Shown: piece after piece, positions 16,008-24,083 of the stretch
Layout of the letters: each line of letters begins with the position of its first letter
Position numbering within the stretch: the first letter of the stretch is position 1
From: Christensenella tenuis
GTDB taxonomy: Bacteria; Bacillota; Clostridia; Christensenellales; Christensenellaceae
Assembly (NCBI RefSeq): GCF_014287795.1
Contig: NZ_JACOON010000007.1
Span: 124,001-188,000 of the forward strand
DNA: 64,000 nt
Direction: 5' to 3'
Notes under the pieces: generated by a model
Database searches by the model: none
Told to the model about the DNA's origin: nothing
The model's input: only the letters and a program-made list of their open reading frames with translations
Made by a program: the position numbers and the translations under genes

Positions 16008-17066
16008 TTATTTTAAAAGGTTAATATCGTGGCATGATTGGCGTTCGATCATTTGTGTTTTGAGCACGATTGTTGATTCTCCAAACCATTCCTTATTCTC
16101 CCGTTTTGCGTTGATTTTCTCAAATAATTTTTCCGCAGCCAATTCTCCCATTTTTTGTGGATCCTGCGTTACCGTCGTCAACGGGGGATCAAGTATCTTC
16201 GCCAGTTCAAAATCGTCCCAAGCAATGAAACTGATATCACGGCCAATTTTTTTGTTCATTTCCCGTAGGGCCAATAACGCCCCTGTACATGTAATATTAT
16301 TAAGAACAAATAAAGCCGTCAACTCCGCGCTTTGCGCCAACAACTCCTTAGTGAACCGATTCCCTTCTTCAACGGATGCAGTTCTCCCGATTTTGATATA
16401 TTCCTTATGGCAGGGCACCCCTGCATCGCTTAATGCTTTTTTATATCCATCAATCCGCTCGTACATAGTCGATGTAAAAATACTTGCGATCAGGCCAATA
16501 TTCTCGTGTCCCTTTTGGAGCAAATAGCGAGTCGCTTCATAGCTTCCTGAAAAATTGTCCGCCTTAATAATCAATTCGTTGACATTCAATAGTTCGCGGT
16601 CAATATATACTACCGGAACATCTCCGGCATACAACCTTTTTTTCGTAGCATCCAGTGTCATATCGTTCGGCTGCGCCGTTGCAATAATCAGGCCGTCAAT
16701 GCGCTTTGCGTATAATGTTTTGATGGCTTTTACTTCCTCGTCGATATCTTCGCCCGTATTGGCAATAATCACACTATATCCTGCTTCAGCTCCTTTCACC
16801 TCAATGGAATGAATGATCTCGCTAAAAAACGGATTTGCAATATTCCCTACCAAGACCCCTATCGTTTTTGTAACCTGGCTCTTCATACTCTGCGCAATCG
16901 CATTGGGCATATAGCCAAGTTCCTTAGCTGCTTTCATCACCTTTAAACGCGCCTTTTCCGAAACGTTCCCGTATCCTCCGAGTACACGTCCGGCAGTCGC
17001 GGACGATAATCCCGCCTTTTGCGCTACGTCTATAATTGTAATATTTTGCTTTGCCATGCTTTCCAT
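16008..17066 (-). CDS. LacI-family transcriptional regulator
   Basis: The 352-residue regulator has the LacI helix-turn-helix at its start (ITIIDVAQKAGLSSATAGRV, hinge helix NAIAQSMKSQ). A periplasmic-binding-type effector domain follows (TIGVLVGNIANPFFSEIIHS, DGLIIATAQ, VPVVYIDREL, ISFIAWDDFELAKI, LTTVTQDP). It lies upstream of, and in the same direction as, the sugar operon, and is its likely regulator. A perfect palindrome TTGATAACGTTATCAA about 25 bp before the start suggests autoregulation. Two starts (17066, 17057) are possible; AAGGA lies before the first. Confidence 0.92.
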   Translation of the reverse strand: MESMAKQNITIIDVAQKAGLSSATAGRVLGGYGNVSEKARLKVMKAAKELGYMPNAIAQSMKSQVTKTIGVLVGNIANPFFSEIIHSIEVKGAEAGYSVIIANTGEDIDEEVKAIKTLYAKRIDGLIIATAQPNDMTLDATKKRLYAGDVPVVYIDRELLNVNELIIKADNFSGSYEATRYLLQKGHENIGLIASIFTSTMYERIDGYKKALSDAGVPCHKEYIKIGRTASVEEGNRFTKELLAQSAELTALFVLNNITCTGALLALREMNKKIGRDISFIAWDDFELAKILDPPLTTVTQDPQKMGELAAEKLFEKINAKRENKEWFGESTIVLKTQMIERQSCHDINLLK

Positions 17067-17091
17067 TTTTCCTTATACTCTCTCTTATATT

Positions 17092-17107
17092 TTGATAACG
17101 TTATCAA
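17092..17107. promoter_or_regulatory. LacI-family operator TTGATAACGTTATCAA
   Basis: A perfect 16-bp palindrome with the CG centre typical of LacI-family operators is placed between the promoter zone and the start of the LacI-type gene. An imperfect second copy, TTGATAACGTT, lies at 17328-17338 in the same divergent regulatory region, and the core ATAACGTTAT recurs at 4364-4373. Confidence 0.75.
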
Positions 17108-17469
17108 TATTTCGAGTAAATACAGGGCGCTTTAGTAAAAATCCAAATCTTTTTTCCATGCATTCCAATGTTTTATAGGAATATACATATCTTCTCTAAA
17201 TTTCGTTATCCCAAATGTACTCTAGATAAAAATTCTATTGAAATACTACAAATATTGACGTTATTTACGGTTTATTCTGCCACTGTTTTCATTATACAAA
17301 AAGGAAAAAATATTGTCAAGAAATTTATTGATAACGTTCTCTTTTATAAAACACTTTTTATACGGCTGTTTTTTGTACCGGTTTATTTTAAAAAATACTG
17401 CCGCTTGGCATTTTTGTCTCTTTTTTCTTTCTTTTCTATTTATGATATAATACGATCCGGGAGGGATGA
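17108..17469. promoter_or_regulatory. Divergent regulatory region between LacI-type and SorC-type regulator genes
   Basis: An AT-rich region of about 360 bp without a gene. It holds the half-operator TTGATAACGTT (17328-17338) and a plus-strand -10 box TATAAT (17446-17451) just before the SorC-type gene; I see no convincing -35. GGGAGG follows at 17459. Confidence 0.55.
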
Positions 17470-18441
17470 GTGCCCATGAACGAAAAAGAATTTCAATTGA
17501 TGATAAGCGCCGCAAAGCAATATTACCAGCTTGGCATCAGTCAGGAAGAGATCGCACGGAAGTCCTACGTCTCTAAATCCACAGTCTCCCGCTTGATCCG
17601 TAAAGCGGTCGATCTTGGGTATGTTGAATTTAAGATCAATTATTCGGGTGAAGAGGTAACTCACCTCCAACAGGAACTGTTCGATTCTTTCGGAATTCCC
17701 TGCACAGTGCTTCCCTCATTTGTAGATGATTACCTCCCGCGGCTGGACGATGTGTGCGCATATGCTGCGCGCGATATCCCCGTATATATTGGGAATGGCG
17801 AGACGGTGGGAGTCACATGGGGGCGTACAACCGAATATCTCGCTAAAAACCTGGTTCCCCCTTCGCAGGAAAAACGAGACGTAAAAATCTGTATGTTGAG
17901 CGGTTTCGTGACGGGAACCATCGCTTCCATGAAAGCAACTCATATTATCGAAAAATTCGCAGATATTTTTTCTGCACAGGGATTTGTTATGCCGGCTCCC
18001 CTGCTAGTCGATACGGAACATATCGCGCAGGTTCTATTGTCCGATTCCAATATACGCTACGTCATGAACCTTTGCCACAAGGCGCAGACGGTTATCCTTT
18101 CCGTAGGGGGAACAGACCTGAAGGATACGTTCCTGACAGACGAAGGGACCTATAATCTTAGCGTTTATAATAAAATCGCACACAGCGGAGGCGTTGGCGA
18201 CATTGCGGGACGCAATTTCGACATTAACGGGAACGAGATCCAGAGTAATATTACCGGCCGGATCATGAGCATTCCGCTTGCCGACCTTAAGAAAAAGAGA
18301 AACCGTATCTGTATTGCGATTGGCGAGCACAAAAGCCATGCCATCTTGGGCGCCCTACGCGGTGGTATCGTGAATCGCCTTTATACAGACGAAATCACAG
18401 CGAAAGATGTCCTGAAAAAAGCCCGTTTGCTTAGAAAATAG
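17470..18441 (+). CDS. SorC/DeoR-type sugar-binding transcriptional regulator
   Basis: The 323-residue regulator has an N-terminal helix-turn-helix (AAKQYYQLGISQEEIARK, SYVSKSTVSRLIRKAVDLGY) and a C-terminal SorC-type sugar-phosphate-binding domain (GNGETVGVTWGRTTEYLA, AQTVILSVGGTDLKDTF, HSGGVGDIAGRNFDINGN, ICIAIGEHKSHAILGALRGG). Members sense phosphorylated sugars. It is divergent from the LacI regulator, so two regulators may share control of the sugar operon. A GTG at 17470 has GGGAGG about five bases upstream; an ATG at 17476 is the alternative. A strong terminator follows. Confidence 0.9.
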   Translation: MPMNEKEFQLMISAAKQYYQLGISQEEIARKSYVSKSTVSRLIRKAVDLGYVEFKINYSGEEVTHLQQELFDSFGIPCTVLPSFVDDYLPRLDDVCAYAARDIPVYIGNGETVGVTWGRTTEYLAKNLVPPSQEKRDVKICMLSGFVTGTIASMKATHIIEKFADIFSAQGFVMPAPLLVDTEHIAQVLLSDSNIRYVMNLCHKAQTVILSVGGTDLKDTFLTDEGTYNLSVYNKIAHSGGVGDIAGRNFDINGNEIQSNITGRIMSIPLADLKKKRNRICIAIGEHKSHAILGALRGGIVNRLYTDEITAKDVLKKARLLRK

Positions 18442-18460
18442 ACTCTTTTCACACAAAAAA

Positions 18461-18557
18461 CCTTTTTGAAACTAATTTCAAAAAGGCAGCTTATCAAAAA
18501 AGGTCGCTTGCCGCGACCTTTTTTGATAAGCTGACACCCCTATTTCATTAGGGGTGT
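18461..18557. terminator. Bidirectional terminator region of three successive hairpins
   Basis: Three perfect hairpins abut one another between convergent genes: 18461-18486 (CCTTTTTGAAA stem), 18487-18533 (21-bp perfect stem with a five-base loop, including AAAAAAGGTCGC) and 18534-18557 (ACACCCCTA / TAGGGGTGT). The second carries A/T-runs on both flanks and can stop transcription from either side. Confidence 0.8.
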
Positions 18558-18573
18558 TAAAAGTTCCGGAAGT

Positions 18574-19860
18574 TTATTTTTTGTATTTGAGCCCAATTTT
18601 TTTGAAGTGGGCTACGCGGTTTTTGAGCTGTGGATATTCCCGCTTCATCTTGTCTGAATAGATGCTCTCTTCCGGATCGAGCGTCGCCGCGTTCTCATGC
18701 CCTACAAGCGCCCACGTGTTATCTGAAAGATGCTTGAACGCATCGTCGCGCTGCTTCATGCAAATAAAGCTTTGGCGCGGCTGATTGATATCTTCTCCGG
18801 ATATCTCAAAAAAGTCAAGCCCGCGGCATTTATCCATCACGCGCACAAGCTGCTCCATCGTGTTGCGCGAGGGCATATAGGAAAGCGCTTCGAATCCAAG
18901 TTTCCTGACATACGGGAACAGTTCATCCAAATATTCATCCTCGAATTTCTGCGCTTTTTTGTCGCCTGTCGGGGATTCGGCAACATCCCCAAGGTAGCAG
19001 TAAGTTGGGATTACCCCCAACGTGCGGGCATAATCCACTACTTTTTTTACCGGAAAGCTGTCTTCCCCCTGCGCGATAAAAAACCGCGGCACCAGCTCTG
19101 ATTTCAGCACGTTCAGCACGTCGTATTCATAGGCGGAAAATTCCGTATCCTCAAGCATTTTTTTCACATTCGGCTTAAGGGCAATCCCCATATCGTTTTC
19201 CAGGAAATGAATCAGTTTTTCGCCTTTTCCGTACTTCCCAATCAATTTTTTCGTAAGACCGAATAATATGTGGCGTTCCGTGATGCTCCCCCCATCGTGC
19301 GCCATGGAAAGAGGCTTTACATCCGCTTCAAAATCAAGTGCCAGACCGTAGGGTTTTATGATTTCGTTGAGCTTTTCCACCTGCCTGCGATTCCGTTCAT
19401 TGCGTTTTACGCGTATTTGCGTAAGAAGCGCATCCATCTCGTCGATTTTATTGTGCGGAAGGCCGTGGAGGGCAATATAGGCCACTGTCGGCTCGTCCGG
19501 ATTGTTCAGGGTGCGCCCTTTAAACGGAGTATCCGCAAAACTCACGCGCACTTCGCAGCCAATGGTAGTGGTGATTCCCATAATTTCCCCCGCCTCGATA
19601 AATTCCCGCGCACCGCTGATAGAATCGTGGTCAATGATTCCTACCGTCACGAGTCCGCTCATATAGGCATAGTAGACTGCCGCCGCCGGCGAATAGGGCG
19701 AAAAAGAATAGGTGGTATGAACATGGTTATTCGTATCCGCTGTACGCTCCGGCTCCGCTATTTCTCCAGCGTCGAGCATACGTCTGAGGCCGCGCAGCGC
19801 CTCGAGCCGCGCTTCCTTTTCCGGTGCGTTCAATTCCTGTAATAGTGTTTCCTTACTCAT
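18574..19860 (-). CDS. PHP-domain metal-dependent phosphoesterase family protein
   Basis: The 428-residue protein carries a PHP domain. It has NNHVHTTYSFSPYSP (metal His pair), VGIIDHDSISGA, IGCEVRVSF (metal Glu), IALHGLPHN, and distal VGHENAATLD. PHP proteins are usually phosphoesterases acting on nucleotide, sugar or histidinol phosphates with two or three metals; the substrate here is unknown. The ATG at 19860 is chosen because GGGAGGAGAACCG lies before it, which removes 11 residues from the longer frame. It is divergent from a class II aldolase gene with a shared 193-bp promoter region, and the two may serve one pathway. Confidence 0.85.
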   Translation of the reverse strand: MSKETLLQELNAPEKEARLEALRGLRRMLDAGEIAEPERTADTNNHVHTTYSFSPYSPAAAVYYAYMSGLVTVGIIDHDSISGAREFIEAGEIMGITTTIGCEVRVSFADTPFKGRTLNNPDEPTVAYIALHGLPHNKIDEMDALLTQIRVKRNERNRRQVEKLNEIIKPYGLALDFEADVKPLSMAHDGGSITERHILFGLTKKLIGKYGKGEKLIHFLENDMGIALKPNVKKMLEDTEFSAYEYDVLNVLKSELVPRFFIAQGEDSFPVKKVVDYARTLGVIPTYCYLGDVAESPTGDKKAQKFEDEYLDELFPYVRKLGFEALSYMPSRNTMEQLVRVMDKCRGLDFFEISGEDINQPRQSFICMKQRDDAFKHLSDNTWALVGHENAATLDPEESIYSDKMKREYPQLKNRVAHFKKIGLKYKK

Positions 19861-19919
19861 CGGTTCTCCTCCCTTTTCATAGCTCCCCAACATTTTGTTA
19901 TTTTTTCACACGATTCTTG

Positions 19920-19948
19920 TTGAAAAGCACAAATAGATCACATATAAT
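19920..19948 (+). promoter_or_regulatory. Promoter upstream of the class II aldolase gene
   Basis: TTGAAA and TATAAT are separated by exactly 17 bp. The gene starts about 105 bp downstream, leaving a leader of roughly 100 nt in which I see no known riboswitch. Confidence 0.75.
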
Positions 19949-20053
19949 TAAGAAGTAATGTGTAATTCTTACAAATTCATTTTTACTATATCATGTTTAC
20001 CTTGATTTTCAAAGGAAAATCTAAAATAAATTTTAGGAAAAGAGGTAACAAAA

Positions 20054-21163
20054 TTGGATCTTACAGAGCTGATAAAACTTTCAAACGACTATGGCAAAAA
20101 CGAAGATTATGTCCTTGCCGGCGGGGGCAACACCTCTCTCAAAGATGATAAGGAAATGTATATCAAAGGTTCGGGCACAACGCTTGCAACCATAACGGCA
20201 GATGGCTTTGTGGGGATGGACCGCGCAAAACTCAATGCGATGATGACGGCTGGCTACCCGCAGGGCGATACGGAACGCGAAGCGGCTTCGCTTGCGGATA
20301 TGATGGCAGCACGGCTCCCCGGGTTCGAAGAAAAACGCCCGAGCGTGGAAACGACGCTGCACAACCTGTTTCCGTTCCGCCTGATCCTGCACGTGCATCC
20401 CGCGCTTGTAAACGGGCTGACTTGCGGACAGGACGGCGCAACGGTTGCGGAAGAGCTGCTGCCCGGCGAATTTGTATGGATCCCGCTTTCGCGTCCCGGC
20501 TATGTGCTTTCTCTCCTCTGCCGGAAAAAGCTGGCAGAATATAAAGAGAAATATGGCAAGGAAGCACAAATCCTTCTGCTCCAGAACCATGGCATTTTCG
20601 TCGCCGCCGATACGCGCGAAGAAATCGATACACTGATGAATCACGTAATGGAACGCCTGCGCAGCAAGCTTGGGCGTACGCCGGACTTCTCGGAGGCGTC
20701 CTGCGATACGAAAAAGGCGGAATCTTTAAAACGCGAGCTCGCCGCCCTTTATTCCCCGAATGGAAAGGCCGACCTGATATGCAATCATGAAATTCTTTCC
20801 CTCGTTGCTTCGAAACGTGCGTTTGCGCCTCTTGCCGCAGCCTTCACGCCTGACCACATCGTTTACTGCAAGGCGGAATTCCTGTATACGGAGTCTCCGG
20901 ACCTGATGGATGTAAAGTTCAGGGAATTCATGGACAAAAACGGATATGCGCCTAAGGTTGTTTGTGTAAAGGATTTTGGCGCGTTTATCCTCGGCGATAC
21001 GGATAAGGAAATCGCTACCTCGAAGATGCTCTTGCTCGACGCGGTAAAAATTGCAGTTTATTCGGAGAGCTTTGGCGGTCCACTGCACATGACCCCGGAA
21101 CTGATCGATTTCATTACCAACTGGGAGATGGAAGCATACCGCCAGAAGGTAAATAAAGAATAA
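20054..21163 (+). CDS. Class II aldolase family protein (RhaD/RhaE N-terminal-domain type)
   Basis: The 369-residue protein resembles the aldolase half of bifunctional rhamnulose-phosphate aldolase/lactaldehyde dehydrogenases but has no SDR domain attached. Motifs: LAGGGNTSLKD, PSVETTLHNLFP, LILHVHPALVNGLTCG (metal His), ILLLQNHGIFVAA (third His) and LYTESPDLMDV. About 150 residues follow the aldolase core. The start is a TTG with AGAGG eight bases upstream; no ATG or GTG is better placed. A terminator follows directly, so it is monocistronic. It is the third class II aldolase gene in the window and its sugar phosphate is unknown. Confidence 0.85.
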   Translation: MDLTELIKLSNDYGKNEDYVLAGGGNTSLKDDKEMYIKGSGTTLATITADGFVGMDRAKLNAMMTAGYPQGDTEREAASLADMMAARLPGFEEKRPSVETTLHNLFPFRLILHVHPALVNGLTCGQDGATVAEELLPGEFVWIPLSRPGYVLSLLCRKKLAEYKEKYGKEAQILLLQNHGIFVAADTREEIDTLMNHVMERLRSKLGRTPDFSEASCDTKKAESLKRELAALYSPNGKADLICNHEILSLVASKRAFAPLAAAFTPDHIVYCKAEFLYTESPDLMDVKFREFMDKNGYAPKVVCVKDFGAFILGDTDKEIATSKMLLLDAVKIAVYSESFGGPLHMTPELIDFITNWEMEAYRQKVNKE

Positions 21164-21173
21164 CATATACTGT

Positions 21174-21205
21174 AAAAGGCGCTTTCCTCCGGAGGGCGCC
21201 TTTTT
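21174..21205 (+). terminator. Terminator of the aldolase gene
   Basis: A nine-base-pair stem (AAAAGGCGC / GCGCCTTTT) with an additional CTCC-GGAG inner pairing runs into a T-tract. The T-tract doubles as the start of the next promoter. Confidence 0.85.
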
Positions 21206-21232
21206 GATTTAGCGGCGAAAACGCAGTATAAT
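21204..21232 (+). promoter_or_regulatory. Promoter of the DUF815 gene
   Basis: TTGATT and TATAAT with a 17-bp spacer; the -35 box overlaps the T-tract of the preceding terminator. The gene start is about 30 bp downstream. Confidence 0.75.
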
Positions 21233-21261
21233 AGAAACGTATTTCAGCAAAGAAGGACGGA

Positions 21262-22458
21262 ATGATGGAAAATTTACAACAATTGGTCTTGAGGCTCCAT
21301 TCGCTCGTTTTATTCCACGGCCTTTTGGAAGACCCTGTCGTACAGAAATTTATGATCCTTGCACAAACGGCGGAACAGGGCGACCCGGAGAAATGCGTGG
21401 CAGCGTATTCGGACTTTTGCGCACAGCTTTTTACGCGTGGGACGAATTTCAGCGATTATCTCCTGCAGGCGGTGCTTGAAAGCGAAAATCTTTACATATT
21501 GAAAAAGGCACGCGGTGCAAAAACCGGGGCCACACTGGAAAAATGCCTGAAAAATGAGCTTGCGGTTTTGCAGGAGCTTGCGGGAATCCAGTCCGCACAA
21601 CTGAAGCGTCTTATCCCGTATGACGGATTCCTGCCCGACTGGGATTCCTCCGGGCACAATTTTCTGCAGATTTATAAAGAACGTATTGCGCACATCGGCA
21701 CCTATGGCTACGGCCTGTTTTCAAAGTATCATTTCTTTACGGTTTCGGGCGGCGAACTCGCCCCGGTAAAACATCCGGATGAAACACGGCTGTCTGCACT
21801 TTCCGGCTATGAATACGAACGCGGCTGCGTGGTCAAGAATACGCTCGCTCTTTTGGAAGGCAAACCCGCCGCCAACGTACTTTTATATGGAGACAGCGGT
21901 ACCGGGAAATCTTCCACTGTAAAGGCGGTGGTAAACGAGTTTGCGCAGCGGGGGCTCCGTCTGATTGAGATCAGGAAAAACCAATTGCGGATGATTCCCG
22001 CGCTGATTGACACTCTTGGCAAAAACCCGTTGAAATTTATCCTTTTCATTGACGATCTTTCCTTTACACGGGATGACGACGACTTCGGGGCGCTGAAAGC
22101 GATCCTCGAAGGCTCCGTTTCCGCGCGCACCAAAAACCTCGCGGTCTACGCGACGAGCAACCGCCGCCACCTGGTACGTGAGACTTTTTCCGAACGTGAG
22201 GGCGATGAGGTACATGCAAACGACACAATCCAACAGCTTACTTCCCTCTCCGACCGTTTCGGGCTGACGATCACGTTCTCCCGCCCGAACAGGGAACAAT
22301 ACTTCACTATCATTGATCATTTGTCAGAGCTTTACGGAGTCAAAATGGACAGCGGCGATCTGCACCGGCAGGCAGAGATTTACGCGCTTGAGCGGGGCGG
22401 GCGTTCTCCGCGTGTGGCAAAGCAATTTTTGGAACAGGTGCAGTCTATTGGCATCTGA
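21262..22458 (+). CDS. DUF815 family AAA ATPase
   Basis: The 398-residue protein is a DUF815-type P-loop ATPase. An N-terminal helical region of about 200 residues precedes the ATPase core, with Walker A LLYGDSGTGKSSTVKAVVNE, Walker B KFILFIDDLSF, ATSNRRHLVRETF (sensor 1) and SDRFGLTITF. The family is widespread, and its cellular role is not firmly known to me. Two ATG codons in tandem (21262, 21265) follow an AAGAAGGACGG region. It is transcribed alone between its own promoter and a strong terminator. Confidence 0.9.
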   Translation: MMENLQQLVLRLHSLVLFHGLLEDPVVQKFMILAQTAEQGDPEKCVAAYSDFCAQLFTRGTNFSDYLLQAVLESENLYILKKARGAKTGATLEKCLKNELAVLQELAGIQSAQLKRLIPYDGFLPDWDSSGHNFLQIYKERIAHIGTYGYGLFSKYHFFTVSGGELAPVKHPDETRLSALSGYEYERGCVVKNTLALLEGKPAANVLLYGDSGTGKSSTVKAVVNEFAQRGLRLIEIRKNQLRMIPALIDTLGKNPLKFILFIDDLSFTRDDDDFGALKAILEGSVSARTKNLAVYATSNRRHLVRETFSEREGDEVHANDTIQQLTSLSDRFGLTITFSRPNREQYFTIIDHLSELYGVKMDSGDLHRQAEIYALERGGRSPRVAKQFLEQVQSIGI

Positions 22459-22511
22459 AAAACAGGTTTCAGAGCGTGAAATAATGCGTATTATTCTATG
22501 TAATACAGTTT

Positions 22512-22538
22512 AAAAGCCGCTTAATTAAGCGGCTTTTT
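22512..22538 (+). terminator. Terminator of the DUF815 gene
   Basis: A perfect palindromic hairpin (AAAAGCCGCTTAA / TTAAGCGGCTTTT) ends in a T-tract. It may also stop minus-strand transcription from the radical SAM gene. Confidence 0.9.
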
Positions 22539-22637
22539 GTTGTTTCTATTTCAACATATGGAAAACAGCCTGCGGAACGCGCAGTAGCCGTCGCCCCTCT
22601 TGCGCGAGGGCTTGCGCACCTGCACACAGTTCTAAAT

Positions 22638-23546
22638 TCAGCCCGGAAATATGCCGGTGAGATCAAAGGGAGGGATAAAACTTTCGTCCGCTGCCTTCCC
22701 TTCCTGGATAAATCCGTTCTCTATGCCAAGGCTAACCGCAAAATCGACCAGCGCGTCATATTCTTCCGCCCGGACCTGCCTGCGCAGTTCTTCCGGAAGC
22801 CGTTCCTTACATACGGGGGTGTACTGGCTCATCAGGCTCAGCCAGATCCGATTTCCGTAAGTCTCATACAGATAGCGGACGACCGCCCGTGAATCCTCGA
22901 GGCAGCCGGGCAAAAGCAGGTGCCGCACAATGACGCCCCGCCGCATCAATCCTTTTTCATCAAATTCCGCATCCCCCGCCTGACGCACCATTTCACGCAG
23001 GGCGCGTTTTGCCGCGAGCGGATACCCCGCCGCGTGGGAATAGCGCCGGGCAATGGAGGCATCCATATATTTGAAATCCATCAGGTAAATATCCACCATA
23101 CCGGCCAGGAGCCGAAGCGCTTCCACACCTTCATAGCCCGAACAATTATATACGATTGGAAGCGTGAGGCCACGCTCTTTTGCGCGCGCAAGCGCCTCTA
23201 TGATATGAGGGACATAGTGGGTCGGCGTAACGAGGTTGATGTTTGCCGCCCCCTGCTCCTGCAATTCCAAAAAGATATCCGCGAGCCTGCCCGTTGTGAT
23301 CCCGGCACCGGCCTTCCCGCTGCTGATCCCGGCATTCTGGCAATAAACACAGTGAAGCGGGCAATGGGAAAAAAACACCGTACCCGAACCAACCGCGCCC
23401 GAAATGCACGGTTCTTCCCAAAAATGAAGCGCGGCACGTGCCACTTTGAGCTGCGCGCCCGCCCCGCACTTTCCTTTTTCCCCTGCCGTCCTGTCTGCCC
23501 CGCAGGCATGCGGACACAGGCGGCAACGTTTCAGCAATGGTTCCAT
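22638..23546 (-). CDS. Radical SAM protein (PflA-like activating-enzyme family)
   Basis: The 302-residue protein from the chosen ATG has an N-terminal cysteine cluster (CRLCPHACGADR ... GKCGAG), then the radical SAM motif HCPLHCVYCQNAGIS (CxxxCxxC), YNCSGYEGVEALRLL, YLMDFKYMD and RHLLLPG. It resembles the pyruvate-formate-lyase-activating-enzyme-like group found beside AmmeMemoRadiSam proteins; the substrate is unknown. The reading frame is open for 99 more codons upstream, but that part belongs to a frame-shifted small cysteine protein (23554-23765). The ATG at 23546 lacks a clear ribosome-binding site, so coupling to that upstream gene, or expression as a fusion, cannot be excluded. Confidence 0.82.
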   Translation of the reverse strand: MEPLLKRCRLCPHACGADRTAGEKGKCGAGAQLKVARAALHFWEEPCISGAVGSGTVFFSHCPLHCVYCQNAGISSGKAGAGITTGRLADIFLELQEQGAANINLVTPTHYVPHIIEALARAKERGLTLPIVYNCSGYEGVEALRLLAGMVDIYLMDFKYMDASIARRYSHAAGYPLAAKRALREMVRQAGDAEFDEKGLMRRGVIVRHLLLPGCLEDSRAVVRYLYETYGNRIWLSLMSQYTPVCKERLPEELRRQVRAEEYDALVDFAVSLGIENGFIQEGKAADESFIPPFDLTGIFPG

Positions 23547-23553
23547 GGAGCTA

Positions 23554-23765
23554 TTATAGCATTTTTTCGCGGTTAAAACCGAATTCATAATGCAATTCCT
23601 GTTTTGGTTCCCATTCGGCGCACGGCTTCTGCCAAAATCCGTTGTTTTGGGGTGGAGGCGCAGCTTATCCCGCATGCAATGCCCGTACAGGACGGGCTTA
23701 TATTCTTCCTCCAGCAGGATATAATGCTGGATATACCGGGCACAATGCCCGCACAGTTTTTCCAT
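23554..23765 (-). pseudogene. Small four-cysteine protein with a frame break at CCCCAAAA
   Basis: A strong AAAGGAGG site precedes an ATG at 23765, reading MEKLCGHCARYIQHYILLEE, then GHCMRDKLRLHP. This matches a common small Clostridia protein with paired cysteines that normally ends in a Cys-x-x-Trp-Glu-Pro segment. That ending (KPCAEWEPKQELHYEF) is present, but only in the -1 frame after a CCCCAAAA run, with its stop at 23554-23556. In the zero frame there is no stop and translation would run into the radical SAM gene. It is a mutation, an assembly error in the homopolymer, or a programmed -1 frameshift. Confidence 0.65.
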
Positions 23766-23815
23766 AGCGGCCTCCTTTTTTTGCCGGTATACCCTTTGAA
23801 AAACAGAAAATGTAA

Positions 23816-23838
23816 TTTTAGGACAAGTAGACCTAAAA
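23816..23838. promoter_or_regulatory. Inverted repeat TTTTAGG-N9-CCTAAAA, candidate operator
   Basis: A perfect 7-bp inverted repeat with a 9-bp spacer lies between the divergent small cysteine protein and the small XRE-type gene. XRE-family regulators bind such sites, so autoregulation is a reasonable inference. Confidence 0.5.
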
Positions 23839-23886
23839 TTCATAATTTTTATTTTTTGGACACACTTATTGCAGGAGATGATATTT

Positions 23887-24078
23887 ATGGTATATTCAAG
23901 AATACGCGAACTGCGAATCGACCATGATTTAACACAATATCAATTGAGCCAAATTCTTTATTTAAGTCAAAAGACCTATTCACAATATGAAACCGGCAAA
24001 CGGAAAATCCCAGTTGGGATTTTGTCCGCTCTTGCGGAATTTTATCATAGGAATACGCTTTTTCAGCTTGTGGGATAA
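23887..24078 (+). CDS. Small XRE-family DNA-binding protein
   Basis: The 63-residue protein is a single Cro/CI-type helix-turn-helix: VYSRIRELRIDHDLTQYQLS, QILYLSQKTYSQYETGKRKI and PVGILSALAEFYHRNTLFQL. It has no effector domain and should act as a small dimeric repressor or adaptor. AGGAG lies ten bases before the ATG at 23887; upstream in-frame ATG codons overlap that site. A possible operator is 50 bp upstream. The gene ends five bases before the stop of the convergent LysR gene. The regulated genes are unknown. Confidence 0.8.
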   Translation: MVYSRIRELRIDHDLTQYQLSQILYLSQKTYSQYETGKRKIPVGILSALAEFYHRNTLFQLVG

Positions 24079-24083
24079 GATTT

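Noticed and set aside
22638..23843. Single 401-residue radical SAM protein
   Set aside because: The first 99 codons are better explained as a frame-broken small cysteine protein with its own strong ribosome-binding site, although a fusion is kept as a possibility.
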